Of a DNA stretch of 64,000 nucleotides, positions 18,090 to 27,729 are shown in pieces (position 1 is the first letter of the stretch; every line of letters starts with the position of its first letter). A model generated the notes under the pieces. It did no database searches, was not told the origin of the DNA, and saw only the letters and a list, made by a program, of their open reading frames with translations. The stretch is taken from positions 692,501 through 756,500 of the forward strand of contig NZ_CP029064.1 in NCBI RefSeq assembly GCF_003076275.1. The letters run 5' to 3'. Both the position numbers and the translations under genes were made by a program. The DNA is from Microbulbifer sp. A4B17 (lineage in GTDB: Bacteria > Pseudomonadota > Gammaproteobacteria > Pseudomonadales > Cellvibrionaceae).

Positions 18090-19472
18090 TCAGTTGGTTG
18101 ACAGCTCGGGGCTGGTTGTTGTCTCTGCTGTGCGCTGGTGCGTATCGCGGCGCAGCCACCACCAGGAAACAAAGCCGAGAATCAGGTTGGATGCTGCTGT
18201 AGCGACAAACAGGCCGGTCATGCCCCACAGGCTGTTTCCAATCCAGGCCAGGGGGAGGTATAGGCCCAGTACCCGCAGGAAAGAAATGACGGTTGCAGGC
18301 AGCGGTTTTCCTAGCCCATTGAATGCGGCATTGGCAGACATCACAAAGCCGTACCCGGCATAGCTGAGAGGTACCAGGGTCAGGTAGGCAACAGCGACGG
18401 CGAGAACTTCGGTGGAATCACTGAACAGACTTACGATAGGTTCTGCAACAAAGTAGAGAAGCACAGCCAGTCCCGCTCCAAATACCAGGCAGAATCTTGC
18501 CAGTACGCTCACGGTTTCCCGCAGGCGGTCGGTCTTTTCCGCCCCGGCATTCTGTCCCATAAAGGGGCCAACCACGGAGGAAAGCGCGTAAAACACAATG
18601 AGTGCCAGGGGTTCTACCCGGAGTGCTACCCCCAGGCCCGCGACGGCGTCTTCGCCGTGCACGGCAACGAGTGCAACCACAACACCGCCCGATACGGGAA
18701 TAATGACATTGGTAAGCACAGCCGGAAGCCCGACAGCCAACACTTTGCGCCAGGATGCGAGGAGGCCGCTCAGCCGCCATTGTGGGGTTGTCATCAGGTG
18801 TTCTTTTTTGATGACGAAGTAGAGTGCAGCAATAAAGCTCAGGGCACGCACGATAATCGTAGCGATAGCTGCTCCCTGGAGCTCAAGTCGGGGAAAGCCG
18901 AAAAGCCCAAAAATCAAAATGGGGTCCAGAATCAGGTTCAGCAGGGCTACCGCCACCATAATACGGCCGGTTACCGCACTGTTACCAATGGCGCGAAGAG
19001 CGGCGAGCGCGACGGTCGGGACAATGACAAAGATGGTTCCCAGATACCAGGGGATCATGTAATCGGCAATAAGCGGAAGCATATCGGGGCCGGCGCCCAG
19101 CAGCTCAAATAGAGGGCGCATGGTGGCCAGGCCGATTGCAGTAATCACAATAGCAATCAGCAGTGCCAGTACAGATGCGTCGGTTACCAGGCGGCGAACG
19201 TTCTTTATATCCCCAGCGCCGTAAACCCGGGCCACAGCCGAAGAGGTACCTGCGCCGAGACCGATAGCAAAGCTGTTTATGGCCATCACTACAGGGAAGG
19301 TAAAACTCATCGCCGCCAGGGGGCCATCGCCCAGCTGGGAGACAAAATAGGTATCGGCGATATTAAAGGACATGGCAGCGAGAATGCCCCAGACCATGGG
19401 TAGCGCCAGTCTCTGTAAGTGACTTGAAACTGAGCCTTCCAGCAGTGAGGGGCTGCTTTTTGATAGAGACAT
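18090..19472 (-). CDS. MATE family efflux transporter
   Basis: A 460-residue inner-membrane antiporter of the multidrug and toxic compound extrusion family, which exports cationic compounds using a Na+ or H+ gradient. The sequence shows 12 hydrophobic segments in two halves and the family N-terminal phrases LALPMVWGILAAMSFNIADTYF and VSQLGDGPLAAMSFTFP (given here as separate pieces). Family length is normal. The ATG at 19472 follows AAGAG. A polar C-terminal tail is present. The gene stands alone, with a hairpin after it. Substrate is not predictable from sequence. Confidence 0.9.
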   Translation of the reverse strand: MSLSKSSPSLLEGSVSSHLQRLALPMVWGILAAMSFNIADTYFVSQLGDGPLAAMSFTFPVVMAINSFAIGLGAGTSSAVARVYGAGDIKNVRRLVTDASVLALLIAIVITAIGLATMRPLFELLGAGPDMLPLIADYMIPWYLGTIFVIVPTVALAALRAIGNSAVTGRIMVAVALLNLILDPILIFGLFGFPRLELQGAAIATIIVRALSFIAALYFVIKKEHLMTTPQWRLSGLLASWRKVLAVGLPAVLTNVIIPVSGGVVVALVAVHGEDAVAGLGVALRVEPLALIVFYALSSVVGPFMGQNAGAEKTDRLRETVSVLARFCLVFGAGLAVLLYFVAEPIVSLFSDSTEVLAVAVAYLTLVPLSYAGYGFVMSANAAFNGLGKPLPATVISFLRVLGLYLPLAWIGNSLWGMTGLFVATAASNLILGFVSWWWLRRDTHQRTAETTTSPELSTN

Positions 19473-19594
19473 GTATAACTCTTGTCAATCCAACGAGGGG
19501 TTGGGAAGTCGGGAATAGTGTTACAGGGCAGGAGTGGCTGCCTGCCGTTCAAGGCCTTGCCGGTAAGGCGGGAATTCTGAACGAGAGACTCATT

Positions 19595-20071
19595 CTACGA
19601 CTGAGTGTCATTCAGAGCGAGACTCATGAGTACAGCGTCCTCGCGCATGCCATTTTGCGCGGGGTAATAATTTTTGCGTATCCCGTCTTCAGAGAAACCC
19701 AGTTTGCGATAGAGGGAGCGCGCAGCGAGATTGGATACCCGCACCTCGAGCAAAACTCGCTCAATTTCGCTGGGCAATTCCGTTTTCACGCTGCTCAATA
19801 ATGCCTCGGCGAGGCCCTGTCGGCGTCGCGCTGGGGATACGGCAATATCCAGGATTTCTGCCTGGTCAAACAGGCTAATGATCACGCAACAGGCGATAAT
19901 GTCATCGCCTTGGATCAGGACCCAGCAGTAGTGGCCGGCGCTGAGACTCTGCTGGTATTGGGCTTCACTCCACGGATGACTGTGGGCACTTTTTGCCAGC
20001 TGGGCCAGAGAGGCACAGTCGTCGGCAACGGCGGAGCGCAACTGTAGCTCAGTGTAATGTAAACAGGTCAT
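19595..20071 (-). CDS. rimI: Ribosomal protein S18-alanine N-acetyltransferase
   Basis: A 158-residue GNAT acetyltransferase that acetylates the N-terminal alanine of ribosomal protein S18. The acetyl-CoA binding motif A is visible (DIAVSPARRRQGLAEALL near residues 75-92). It is followed by the RimI-typical LEVRVSNLAARSLYRKLGF segment and the C-terminal YYPAQNGMREDAVLM. It overlaps the stop of the holD-like gene by four bases (ATGA), the arrangement seen for holD-rimI in E. coli. Length and context are normal for the family. Confidence 0.9.
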   Translation of the reverse strand: MTCLHYTELQLRSAVADDCASLAQLAKSAHSHPWSEAQYQQSLSAGHYCWVLIQGDDIIACCVIISLFDQAEILDIAVSPARRRQGLAEALLSSVKTELPSEIERVLLEVRVSNLAARSLYRKLGFSEDGIRKNYYPAQNGMREDAVLMSLALNDTQS

Positions 20072-20856
20072 TCTGCGCGGGTTTCAGTCGGGTAACTAGT
20101 GCGCAACAGATTCCACAGGGGGCGTTTTAGTTCGGGGGCTCGCAGTAGTTGCGAGAGGCTGGGCATACTAATTAAGCGGGCCTTCTGCCATTCGACAACC
20201 TGGCTTTCCAATGGGATCGGAGTGCAAAAGTCTTGAGCTTCACTGCCCATCAGCCAGATGGATTTAACCGGCATACGGGAATAAGAGGCCTCCAACCAGC
20301 TGGAGAATGTATCGCGAGCCTGTGAGGCGTCTTCGGCAGGACCAAAGCGATTTTCTGTTAAAGGCCATTGCAGGCGCTCCTGTTGCCGGGGGAGCTGGTG
20401 CCAGTGCAAGGCGCGGAGAATATTGTTGAATAGGGCTTCCAGGGGAAGAGCTGCACCGGGCTCGTGGCTGTCCACGGCCAGGAGTTCCTCCCCAATACGC
20501 CAGCAGTTCAAAACAAAAGGTTTAACACTGTGCTGGGGGGGGGCAACAGGAGACGGTGTGACTGCAACCGTCTCTTGTGGGCGTTTTGTCTGGTCGGTGA
20601 GAGCGCTTATTTCATCTAGCACACGGGCGTTGTGCTCTGGATTCTGCACCGGCTGGGTAATTATTTGATCTGCAGAGTGGGGCAGCGGGTTGTGAGCTAT
20701 TCCACTTGCAGTTGGAGGCTGCTGGGGCCCAGCAGCCTCTTCGGCGGGAGGCAGTTCTGCCTGGCGAGGATCGGGTGCGAGTGGCAATACGAATCGGGGC
20801 ACATAGCTTGGAACCCCAAGTACTGATAAATATTCCGCTCGCTGAAGCTCGTTCAC
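20068..20856 (-). CDS. holD: HolD-like protein (putative DNA polymerase III psi subunit)
   Basis: A 262-residue protein with no obvious enzyme motif. It is called holD-like for two reasons: it directly precedes rimI, as holD does in E. coli, and its ends fit psi subunits. The N-terminal YLSVLGVPSYVPRF resembles the clamp-loader/SSB-binding start, and the C-terminal LPSLSQLL-like and RPLWNLL pieces resemble the psi C-terminus. It is about twice the length of E. coli psi because of a Pro/Gln/Ala-rich, probably disordered insert at about 30-110. A GTG start directly abuts the leuA stop codon. The likeness is weak, so another function remains possible. Confidence 0.55.
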   Translation of the reverse strand: MNELQRAEYLSVLGVPSYVPRFVLPLAPDPRQAELPPAEEAAGPQQPPTASGIAHNPLPHSADQIITQPVQNPEHNARVLDEISALTDQTKRPQETVAVTPSPVAPPQHSVKPFVLNCWRIGEELLAVDSHEPGAALPLEALFNNILRALHWHQLPRQQERLQWPLTENRFGPAEDASQARDTFSSWLEASYSRMPVKSIWLMGSEAQDFCTPIPLESQVVEWQKARLISMPSLSQLLRAPELKRPLWNLLRTSYPTETRAE

Positions 20857-22392
20857 TTATACGCCCTGTTTCTTACTCTCACTGCTGGCGAGCAAGTTTA
20901 ACGCATCCATGTAGGCTTGTGCTGAGGCAATCAGGATGTCTGTATCCGCGCCAACGCCGTTGACCAGGCGGCCGTCCTTCTCCAGGCGCACTGTGACGGA
21001 CCCTTGGGAGTCTGTGCCCTGGGTGACCGCATTTACAGAATAGAGTTTTAAATCGGCGCCGCTGTTTACCAGCTGTTCAATAGCTTTAAAGGTGGCGTCT
21101 ACGGGTCCGCCGCCACTGGCTTCAGTCTGCCGGGGCTCTCCGTCAATAGTGAGGCTGACAAAGGCCTGGGGGGCTGAGCCGATTTTGGTGCGCACATCCA
21201 GGTCGCTCAGTTGGAATCGCTCCACCGGAGACTCACCTCCGCTCACCAGAGAGTGCAGGTCTTCGTCAAAGATCTCATGTTTCTTGTCGGCGAGGTCTTT
21301 AAAGCGGGCAAACACCTGCTGGAATTCTTCGGTATCGGCGAAATCTACCCCCAGATCTTCGTAGCGGGCGCGGACGGCAGCTCGGCCGGAGTGTTTACCG
21401 AGAACCAGCCGGTTTTGACCCCAGCCGACATCTTCAGCGCGCATGATTTCGTAGGTCTCGCGGTGCTTCAGAACACCGTCCTGGTGAATACCGGACTCAT
21501 GGGCAAATGCATTAGCGCCGACAATGGCCTTGTTGGGTTGCACCGGGAATCCGGTAATCGAGGACACCATTCTCGAAGTGGGCACGATGTGGCTGGTATC
21601 CAGCCCTGTTTCTACCGGGTAGAGATCCTGGCGGGTTTGTACCGCCATAACGATTTCTTCCAGGGAGGCATTACCGGCGCGTTCTCCCAGGCCATTGATG
21701 GTGCACTCCACTTGGCGCACACCATTCATCACGGCCGACAGGGAGTTGGCAACGGCGAGGCCCAGGTCGTTGTGACAGTGAGTTGAAAAGATAGCTTTGT
21801 CGGAGTTGGGAACGTTTTCGATAACGCGGCGGAACATAGCCCCATATTCTTCCGGTTCTCCGTAACCAACGGTGTCGGGAATATTGATAGTGCCGGCCCC
21901 TGCTGCGATAACCGCTTCGATGATGCGATACATAAATTCCGGTTCAGAGCGGCTGCCATCCTCGAGGGAGAATTCCACATCGTCGGTAAAGTTGCGCGCT
22001 GTTTGAACCGCTTTCACTGCCTGCTGCAACACCGCTTCCGGTTCCATTTGCAGCTTGTATTTCATATGGATTGGAGAAGTGGCAATAAATGTGTGGATAC
22101 GCGAGGCGTTGGCATTCTTCAGGGCTTCGCCAGCACGCACGATATCGGCATTGATCGCTCGGGCAAGGCTGCAAACCCGTGATTCGGTAACGGCTTCAGC
22201 GACAGCCTTGACCGACTCGAAGTCTCCGGGACTGGCAATCGCGAATCCAGCCTCAATGACATCGACACGCATTCTCTCGAGCATGCGGGCGATACGAATT
22301 TTTTCCTCTCTCGTCATAGAGGCGCCAGGACTCTGCTCACCATCGCGCAGAGTGGTATCAAAAATGACTAACTTATCTTTTTTAGTGCTCAT
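20857..22392 (-). CDS. leuA: 2-isopropylmalate synthase
   Basis: A 511-residue enzyme for the first committed step of leucine synthesis, condensing acetyl-CoA with 2-ketoisovalerate. The N-terminal TIM-barrel has the signature [12 protein letters not shown] (about 11-22), the metal-binding HCHNDLGLA near 205 and the NGLGERAGN motif near 235. The C-terminal regulatory LeuA dimerisation domain (about 390-500), used for leucine feedback, is complete. AAGGAG lies 11 bases before the ATG at 22392. The stop abuts the start of the holD-like gene, so leuA, holD-like and rimI form one unit. The 380 bases upstream showed no obvious leucine-rich leader peptide. Confidence 0.96.
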   Translation of the reverse strand: MSTKKDKLVIFDTTLRDGEQSPGASMTREEKIRIARMLERMRVDVIEAGFAIASPGDFESVKAVAEAVTESRVCSLARAINADIVRAGEALKNANASRIHTFIATSPIHMKYKLQMEPEAVLQQAVKAVQTARNFTDDVEFSLEDGSRSEPEFMYRIIEAVIAAGAGTINIPDTVGYGEPEEYGAMFRRVIENVPNSDKAIFSTHCHNDLGLAVANSLSAVMNGVRQVECTINGLGERAGNASLEEIVMAVQTRQDLYPVETGLDTSHIVPTSRMVSSITGFPVQPNKAIVGANAFAHESGIHQDGVLKHRETYEIMRAEDVGWGQNRLVLGKHSGRAAVRARYEDLGVDFADTEEFQQVFARFKDLADKKHEIFDEDLHSLVSGGESPVERFQLSDLDVRTKIGSAPQAFVSLTIDGEPRQTEASGGGPVDATFKAIEQLVNSGADLKLYSVNAVTQGTDSQGSVTVRLEKDGRLVNGVGADTDILIASAQAYMDALNLLASSESKKQGV

Positions 22393-22742
22393 TTTCGTTT
22401 GTTCTCCTTATTTGCTTTGAGGCTAAACAGGGGGCCTTGCCGCTGTCTATGCATCGCTCAAATAAAGTTTGGAATTCTGTTGGGGGTGGGGGGGAGAAAA
22501 ATTATATGCCGCGCAGGGGCAGTCGCAGCGAGAAAGCTAGGGCAAGAAAAGACTGGTGCTGAGTGATAAATGGAATCTTCATATACAACAGTTTCCGCGT
22601 TAGGTCGGATTTAGGGCATTATGAAGCGGAATTAACTTAAAGGTCAATGTGCATCCTAATATTGGCGTATAATTTTTCTGTTTTGTTATATTGTTTTCGA
22701 TTTGGCCGGTTTTATGGTGTTTTTATCCTGGTTTTTAAGGGC
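22393..22742. other. Intergenic region upstream of leuA
   Basis: About 350 bases without a gene. There is a G/C homopolymer-rich stretch at 22481-22496 and AT-rich sequence near 22640-22700 that may hold the leuA promoter. I looked for a leader peptide with leucine codons and an attenuator and saw neither clearly. Confidence 0.4.
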
Positions 22743-22769
22743 GGCCCCACTGAAGCTTTCAATGGGGCC
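22743..22769 (-). terminator. Hairpin after the gpx-ohrR-like unit
   Basis: GGCCCCA and TGGGGCC, extended by partly paired CTGAA/TTCAA arms, form a stem just after the MarR-family stop codon. The T run is poor, so the call is moderate. Confidence 0.55.
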
Positions 22770-22774
22770 CGCTA

Positions 22775-23254
22775 TTAAGGGGTGGTATCGGTCAATTTAT
22801 GCAGAAACTGCCACAGGTCTCCGTGAAGTTGCTCCACCTCGCTGCGGCTGATACGGCTGCTGTCCAGCTGTGATTTCACCCACTCTCTGGCTCTTGGTTT
22901 AAGGGCAAGGCCTTCCTCTGTCACAGTGATCAGGGTTATCCGTTCATCCAGATTGCTGCGGCGACGTTTGACCAGGCCGTTTTGCTCCATTCGCTTAAGC
23001 AGCGGGGTCAAGGTGCCGGAATCCAGCATCAGCCTCTGCCCCAGTGCACTGACGCTCTGCTCTTCTTCCGATGGCGCTTGAGTGTTGGACCACTCCCACA
23101 ACACCATTAAAACCAGATATTGCGGATAGGTGATTCCCAACTCTTTTAGCATCGGCTGGTAGGCGCGGGTCATGGCTCGCGATGCGGCGTAGAGGGCAAA
23201 ACACAGCTGACGGTTCAGTGCCAGCTCGCCGGAATCGTCATCACAGACAACCAT
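22775..23254 (-). CDS. MarR family regulator, OhrR-type
   Basis: A 159-residue winged-helix repressor. The N-terminal LCFALYAASRAM, with Cys18, matches the peroxide-sensing Cys region of OhrR proteins, which lose DNA binding when this Cys is oxidised by organic hydroperoxides. The winged helix covers about 50-115 (ALGQRLMLDSGTLTPLLKRMEQNG, then RRRSNLDERI). Its start overlaps the stop codon of the glutathione peroxidase gene by one base, so the two are co-transcribed. A link to peroxide control of the peroxidase is therefore likely. No ohr gene is nearby. Confidence 0.85.
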   Translation of the reverse strand: MVVCDDDSGELALNRQLCFALYAASRAMTRAYQPMLKELGITYPQYLVLMVLWEWSNTQAPSEEEQSVSALGQRLMLDSGTLTPLLKRMEQNGLVKRRRSNLDERITLITVTEEGLALKPRAREWVKSQLDSSRISRSEVEQLHGDLWQFLHKLTDTTP

Positions 23255-23733
23255 CAGAGCATTTGCTCGATTTCTGCTTCCAGGGATGCCGGTGCATCCT
23301 TTGGTGCGTAGCGTTTAACATCCTCGCCATTCTTGCCGATCAAGAACTTAGTGAAATTCCACTTAATGCCTTCGGTTCCCAATAGGCCCGGCGCACGTTT
23401 CTTGAGCTCCACAAACAGTGGGTGAGCTTCATCGCCATTGACGTCCAGCTTGGCGTAGACGGGAAAGCTGACTCCAAAGTTCAGTTCACAAAACTCCTGA
23501 ATCTCCTCATCGCTACCGGGTTCCTGCTTGCCAAATTGATTGCAGGGAAAGCCCAGGACGGTAAATCCACGGTCTTTGTATTTTTTGTATAAATCCTCCA
23601 GACCCGCGTATTGCTTGGTAAAGCCACACTTGCTGGCTGTATTAACAACTAGCACCACCTTGTCTTTGTAATCGGCAAGAGTGGTCTTTTGCCCATCAGC
23701 GGTTTGCACGGGGATTGAGTAGAGATCGGTCAT
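23254..23733 (-). CDS. Glutathione peroxidase family protein (Cys type)
   Basis: A 159-residue thiol peroxidase that reduces hydroperoxides with glutathione or thioredoxin. Catalytic residues are in place: Cys36 in TASKCGFT (Cys, not selenocysteine), Gln in NQFGKQEPG near 71 and Trp in KWNFTKFL near 124. The frame stays open upstream to 23793, but the ATG at 23733 has GAGG eight bases before it and gives the normal family start MTDLYSIPV. Cytoplasmic, no signal peptide. It is divergent from the FTR1 gene; the shared region contains a Fur-box-like site, so iron and peroxide control may meet here. Confidence 0.92.
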   Translation of the reverse strand: MTDLYSIPVQTADGQKTTLADYKDKVVLVVNTASKCGFTKQYAGLEDLYKKYKDRGFTVLGFPCNQFGKQEPGSDEEIQEFCELNFGVSFPVYAKLDVNGDEAHPLFVELKKRAPGLLGTEGIKWNFTKFLIGKNGEDVKRYAPKDAPASLEAEIEQML

Positions 23734-23833
23734 TGGGAGAGCCTCGACGGTTTGTATTTTGCTAAATTTAGTTGTGCGCAATCTTTTTTGCAACCGCTTT
23801 ATTTGGGAGTAGCCCTTTTGCAGGCTTTATTAT

Positions 23834-23852
23834 GAGAATGATTACCAATTAT
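23834..23852 (+). promoter_or_regulatory. Fur-box-like operator
   Basis: The 19 bases GAGAATGATTACCAATTAT match the Fur consensus GATAATGATAATCATTATC at 12 positions, including the complete AATGAT core of the first half. The site lies 53 bases before the FTR1 start and about 100 bases before the divergent peroxidase start. Iron repression of the FTR1 gene is the natural expectation. Confidence 0.6.
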
Positions 23853-23904
23853 ATTATGCGCCAGATTGATAAAACCCTTTTGCAATAACAGTAAAGGATT
23901 CTCC

Positions 23905-25836
23905 ATGCGCCTCACCCTACACTTGGCCCGCCTGCTAGTGGCGCTATTGGCCATTACGGTTCTACCCGTCCAAGCCCAGGCCTCCGGCCTATCTGAGCAG
24001 GAATTGCGCCAGCTGATGCAGATGGCAGAGTACATCGGTGTGGATTACCCGGAAGCGGTGGCAGACGGGGAGATCATTAGTGACGATGAGTTTGCAGAGA
24101 TGCAGGAGTTTGCTGAGGTGCTGATCGATCGCGGCGCCCAACTGCAAGAATCGCCCGAAGCGGCGATGATCCGCACCGAGGCGGATGAGCTGCAAGCGGC
24201 GATTCTTCGCAAGGCCAATGTGCAGGAAGTGCAAACGCATACCGCCAAGTTGCGTCAGGGACTCCTGTCTATCGCCCCCGCGCTGTCTCTGCCCACTGCA
24301 TTGTCGAGTGTGGATGAAAGTCGCGCTATCTACCAGGCGCAGTGTGTCACCTGCCATGGTATCGAGGGTAAAGGGGATGGCCCCTTGGCAGCACAGTTGG
24401 AGCCGGCGCCGACAAACTTCTACGAGTTGGAGCGCGCTGAAAATCGCTCCCTGCTGGGCCTTTACGATGCTATCAGTAACGGTATCGATGGCACTGCAAT
24501 GACCGCCTTCAAAAACCTGAATGAGCAGCAACGTTGGTCCCTGGCATTTTATGTTGGCGGCCTGGCTTTCCAAGGTGAAGTGGGGGAGGGCGAAGGCGCT
24601 GAGCCGAGCTTGCAGGATATCGTGATGTACAGTCCCAATGTGCTGCAGAGTGATCGCCCGGAACTGTCCGGCGCGGCAGTTGCTTCCCTGCGTGCCGACC
24701 CCACACCCTTCTTTGCTGGTGAAGAGAGCCTCGGCGCCCAGCCGATTGAGATAGCCCGTGCGCAACTGGAAAAGTCCTTGGTGGCCTACCAGGAAGGTAA
24801 CTACGATCACGCTCGCACCCTGGCTATTAGTGCCTACCTGGACGGTTTTGAGATGGCGGAGAGCTCTCTGGATTCCCTCGACGCCGATCTACGTAAAGCC
24901 ACTGAACGGGAGCTGCTCGGGCTGCGCAGTCAGCTGAATGTCGATAGTAACCCTGAGCAAGTCAGGGCTCAGGTACAGGTAATTCTTGAGCAACTGGGGC
25001 GCGCCGAATCTTTAATGCAGGAGACAACTCTCTCTGCGGGTGCACTATTTATTGCCAGCTTGGTGATTCTTCTGCGCGAAGGTCTCGAGGCGCTGCTGGT
25101 TGTGATTGCACTGACAACGATCCTGGTAAAAACCGGTCGTCGCGATGCGTTGAAATTTGTTCACTTCGGTTGGATCAGCGCCGCGGTCGCAGGTGTTGTT
25201 ACTTGGGTTGCCGCACAGAGTTTGGTTTCCATCAGTGGCGCCAGCCGGGAGGTTATGGAAGGGGTCGCAGCGCTTCTGGCCGCAGTTGTGCTCTTCTATG
25301 TAGGTTTCTGGATGCACAGTAAGACCCAGGCCGATCAGTGGCAGCAATATATCCATAACAGCATCAACCGCAGCCTTAGCGCTGGCGCCCTGTGGGGCAT
25401 CGCCGGTCTCGCTTTTGTCGCTGTGTACCGCGAAATTTTTGAAACCATCCTCTTCTACCAAGCTCTACTGGTGCAAACAGCTTCCAGTCAGTACAGCGCC
25501 CTGTGGGGTGGTCTCGCTGCCGGTGCGATATTGCTGGTTGTGTTGGGCATTGCTTTTGTGCGCTTCTCTGCTCGCTTGCCTATTGGCAAGTTCTTCTCCA
25601 TGACGACCTATTTATTGTTGGCGTTGTCATTTGTTCTTGCGGGCAAGGCAGTCGCGGCACTGCAAGAAGCGGCGTGGATTGCGATTTCCCCGCTGCCGGT
25701 AAATCTCAGCTTCGACTGGTTGGGTATCTACCCGACTTGGCAAGGTGTTGGCGTTCAGGGGGCGATACTGCTTGTCGCTCTGTGGTTGCTACTGAAAGGC
25801 GGCCGCTCAGATTCCAGTTCCGCTAAAGCAGCCTAA
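23905..25836 (+). CDS. FTR1-family iron permease with N-terminal cytochrome c domain
   Basis: A 643-residue fusion. Residues 1-25 are a signal peptide. A periplasmic region follows with a class I cytochrome c domain whose haem motif CVTCH is at 147-151. The C-terminal half (from about 375) is a seven-helix FTR1/EfeU permease. Its two iron-binding helices carry REGLE at 391-395 and REIFE at 509-513. The layout suggests oxidation of ferrous iron by the haem domain or a partner, coupled to ferric uptake through the permease. The ATG at 23905 follows AAAGGA and gives the signal peptide; a TTG 39 bases earlier is not needed. A strong terminator follows. Confidence 0.92.
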   Translation: MRLTLHLARLLVALLAITVLPVQAQASGLSEQELRQLMQMAEYIGVDYPEAVADGEIISDDEFAEMQEFAEVLIDRGAQLQESPEAAMIRTEADELQAAILRKANVQEVQTHTAKLRQGLLSIAPALSLPTALSSVDESRAIYQAQCVTCHGIEGKGDGPLAAQLEPAPTNFYELERAENRSLLGLYDAISNGIDGTAMTAFKNLNEQQRWSLAFYVGGLAFQGEVGEGEGAEPSLQDIVMYSPNVLQSDRPELSGAAVASLRADPTPFFAGEESLGAQPIEIARAQLEKSLVAYQEGNYDHARTLAISAYLDGFEMAESSLDSLDADLRKATERELLGLRSQLNVDSNPEQVRAQVQVILEQLGRAESLMQETTLSAGALFIASLVILLREGLEALLVVIALTTILVKTGRRDALKFVHFGWISAAVAGVVTWVAAQSLVSISGASREVMEGVAALLAAVVLFYVGFWMHSKTQADQWQQYIHNSINRSLSAGALWGIAGLAFVAVYREIFETILFYQALLVQTASSQYSALWGGLAAGAILLVVLGIAFVRFSARLPIGKFFSMTTYLLLALSFVLAGKAVAALQEAAWIAISPLPVNLSFDWLGIYPTWQGVGVQGAILLVALWLLLKGGRSDSSSAKAA

Positions 25837-25845
25837 ATGGCCTTC

Positions 25846-25878
25846 GGGTACCCGCAACTCTGTGGGTACCCTATTTTT
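25846..25878 (+). terminator. Terminator of the FTR1 gene
   Basis: GGGTACCCGCA and TGTGGGTACCC form an 11-base stem with one G-T pair, followed by TATTTTT. It begins ten bases after the stop codon. Confidence 0.85.
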
Positions 25879-25905
25879 AATAGCCTGCCCCTGATTATTC
25901 CCTCT

Positions 25906-27729
25906 TTATTCGGCACCCTTCAGGTTATCGGATAGCAATTCTGGAGAAATTTCTGAAAGTGGTATTGGGTTGCCAGCCTGAACTATTGTCTTTAGATTTC
26001 GTTTATAGCCAAACGAACCTTGGATCGATAGAGGGATAAGTGGCAATGATGTGCTTTGAAAATTTTCCTTGAGCAGCGTGACAAGCTCTGTAATTTCTTT
26101 CCTGCTATTTTCTTCGATCAGGATGCACAGAATATCCCTGTTTGCCTCTGCCTCATGAATCGCATTGTGCTTTCTCTTGAGTTCTGAAGCTTCGACTTCA
26201 TAGTAGTTTTTGGGGAAATAGTCACTTTTGCGTAAAAGTGCATGAAGCCTAGGGCTGTTAGTAATGGCGTCGCTGGGGATAAAGCGAACCTTGCGTTGCG
26301 TTGCCCCGCTAACAATAAATGGGGTTAGCAGGTTAGAGTAGCGAGCAATTAGAAGTGCTGAACCTTCGCTAGGGATTTGCTCAATCCCCTCGTATTTCGT
26401 GCGCCTGGGCAGGATATAGGTAAGCCAAGAAAGGGTATCAAATAACATTTCCGGCATTCGAAGAAGCAGGAGTACTAAAAGGGCGAAATTTAGTACGGCC
26501 AGCAGGGTAAATACCTGGGGAATTGTCATTCCCACAGGTCCGAGTAGCCCAATAATAGCAAAAGAAATAATGACTACAAATACGGCATTAAGGACATTAT
26601 TGACAGAAATAACCTGCGCGCGAATTTGTTCTGCTGTTCTTTCTTGAATAACAGTGTATAGCGGAACGATAAATATACCGCCGGCTATACCGAGAAAAGT
26701 TGTGATAAATAGGATGATAAATCCACCATCACTCTGTAGAAACTGGATGAGGGATGCGTTGGAGAGCATTTGATAATCGCCCGATAGGATACCCAACCAA
26801 AGTCCTGCCACAGTCATACCCAGCCCACCGACTGTAACCAATCCCAGCTCAATACGCCCGCGGGACAGGCTTTCACACATCAGTGAGCCAGTTGCAACGC
26901 CAACTGTCAGGCAGCAGAGGAGTATCGTGATTATTGGCTCACTGGCGCCAAGTACATTTCTTACATAACTGGGAACCTGGGTTAGGTATGCAGTGCTAAA
27001 TAACCAGAACCAGGAGTTTGCAATAATTGCGTAAAACACCGTGGGCGTTTTAATCACTTCCCGCATGATTCTCAGAGTTTGGCTAATGGGGTTCCAATCT
27101 ATTTTCAAGTTGGGAGCTGAGGAAGGAGCTAGGGGAATTGCCCTACTGGCGAGATAGCCAAGTATGGCGACAGTGACCATCACCAGGCTCAGATATAAAA
27201 GCCCAGGTTTTCCCTGGCCCACATCACCGGCTAGGAGGGTGCCGACAATTGTTCCAACCAGTACTCCGGAAAAGGATGCAACCTGAGCTAAACCATTTCC
27301 TCCGAGTAATTCTGATTGCTTTAGGTGCTGAGGTAAGATGGCATACCTGACGGGGCTAAAGAAGGCTGTGTGGGTGGCAAAAAGTATCAATACAATGAAG
27401 CTTAAAACCCGGTCATCAGTGAGTAGTGCAATGGCCCCGAGGACACCGATTAGTATTTCGGCGGCTTTAATAATTCTAATGACACGACCCTTTTCATACT
27501 TGTCAGCCAATTGTCCAGCGGCTAGTGAAAATAGAAAATACGGTATGACATAGAGGCTACTGGCGAGGTTAATCAGTGTATTGGCTTCTGCTTTGGCTAA
27601 ATGAAATGCCAGTATGACTAGCAGGGAGTTTTTAAACAGGTTGTCATTAAAAACACTGCTTAAAAGTGAGAGAAACAGTGGCATAAAGCGGCGACTGGCG
27701 AGGAGCTTGAACTGGTTGCTTTGAGCCAT
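25906..27729 (-). CDS. MFS transporter fused to a degenerate acyltransferase domain
   Basis: A 607-residue paralogue of the next gene upstream. The N-terminal 420 residues are a 12-helix MFS transporter of the LplT (lysophospholipid flippase) type. The C-terminal 170 residues align with a PlsC-type acyltransferase but lack its active site. The HX4D position reads ARYSNLLTP, with His replaced by Tyr and Asp by Thr, and the PEG motif reads IEE. Surrounding framework residues (IEQIPSEGSALLI, VRFIPSD) still align, so this is loss of catalysis rather than wrong framing. It may transport lysolipid without acylating it, or act as a partner of the intact paralogue. ATG at 27729 with AAGG upstream. 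Confidence 0.85.
   Translation of the reverse strand: MAQSNQFKLLASRRFMPLFLSLLSSVFNDNLFKNSLLVILAFHLAKAEANTLINLASSLYVIPYFLFSLAAGQLADKYEKGRVIRIIKAAEILIGVLGAIALLTDDRVLSFIVLILFATHTAFFSPVRYAILPQHLKQSELLGGNGLAQVASFSGVLVGTIVGTLLAGDVGQGKPGLLYLSLVMVTVAILGYLASRAIPLAPSSAPNLKIDWNPISQTLRIMREVIKTPTVFYAIIANSWFWLFSTAYLTQVPSYVRNVLGASEPIITILLCCLTVGVATGSLMCESLSRGRIELGLVTVGGLGMTVAGLWLGILSGDYQMLSNASLIQFLQSDGGFIILFITTFLGIAGGIFIVPLYTVIQERTAEQIRAQVISVNNVLNAVFVVIISFAIIGLLGPVGMTIPQVFTLLAVLNFALLVLLLLRMPEMLFDTLSWLTYILPRRTKYEGIEQIPSEGSALLIARYSNLLTPFIVSGATQRKVRFIPSDAITNSPRLHALLRKSDYFPKNYYEVEASELKRKHNAIHEAEANRDILCILIEENSRKEITELVTLLKENFQSTSLPLIPLSIQGSFGYKRNLKTIVQAGNPIPLSEISPELLSDNLKGAE

Noticed and set aside
22393-22742. Leucine leader peptide and attenuator upstream of leuA
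   Set aside because: No short frame with a run of leucine codons and no convincing paired stem followed by T residues was seen.
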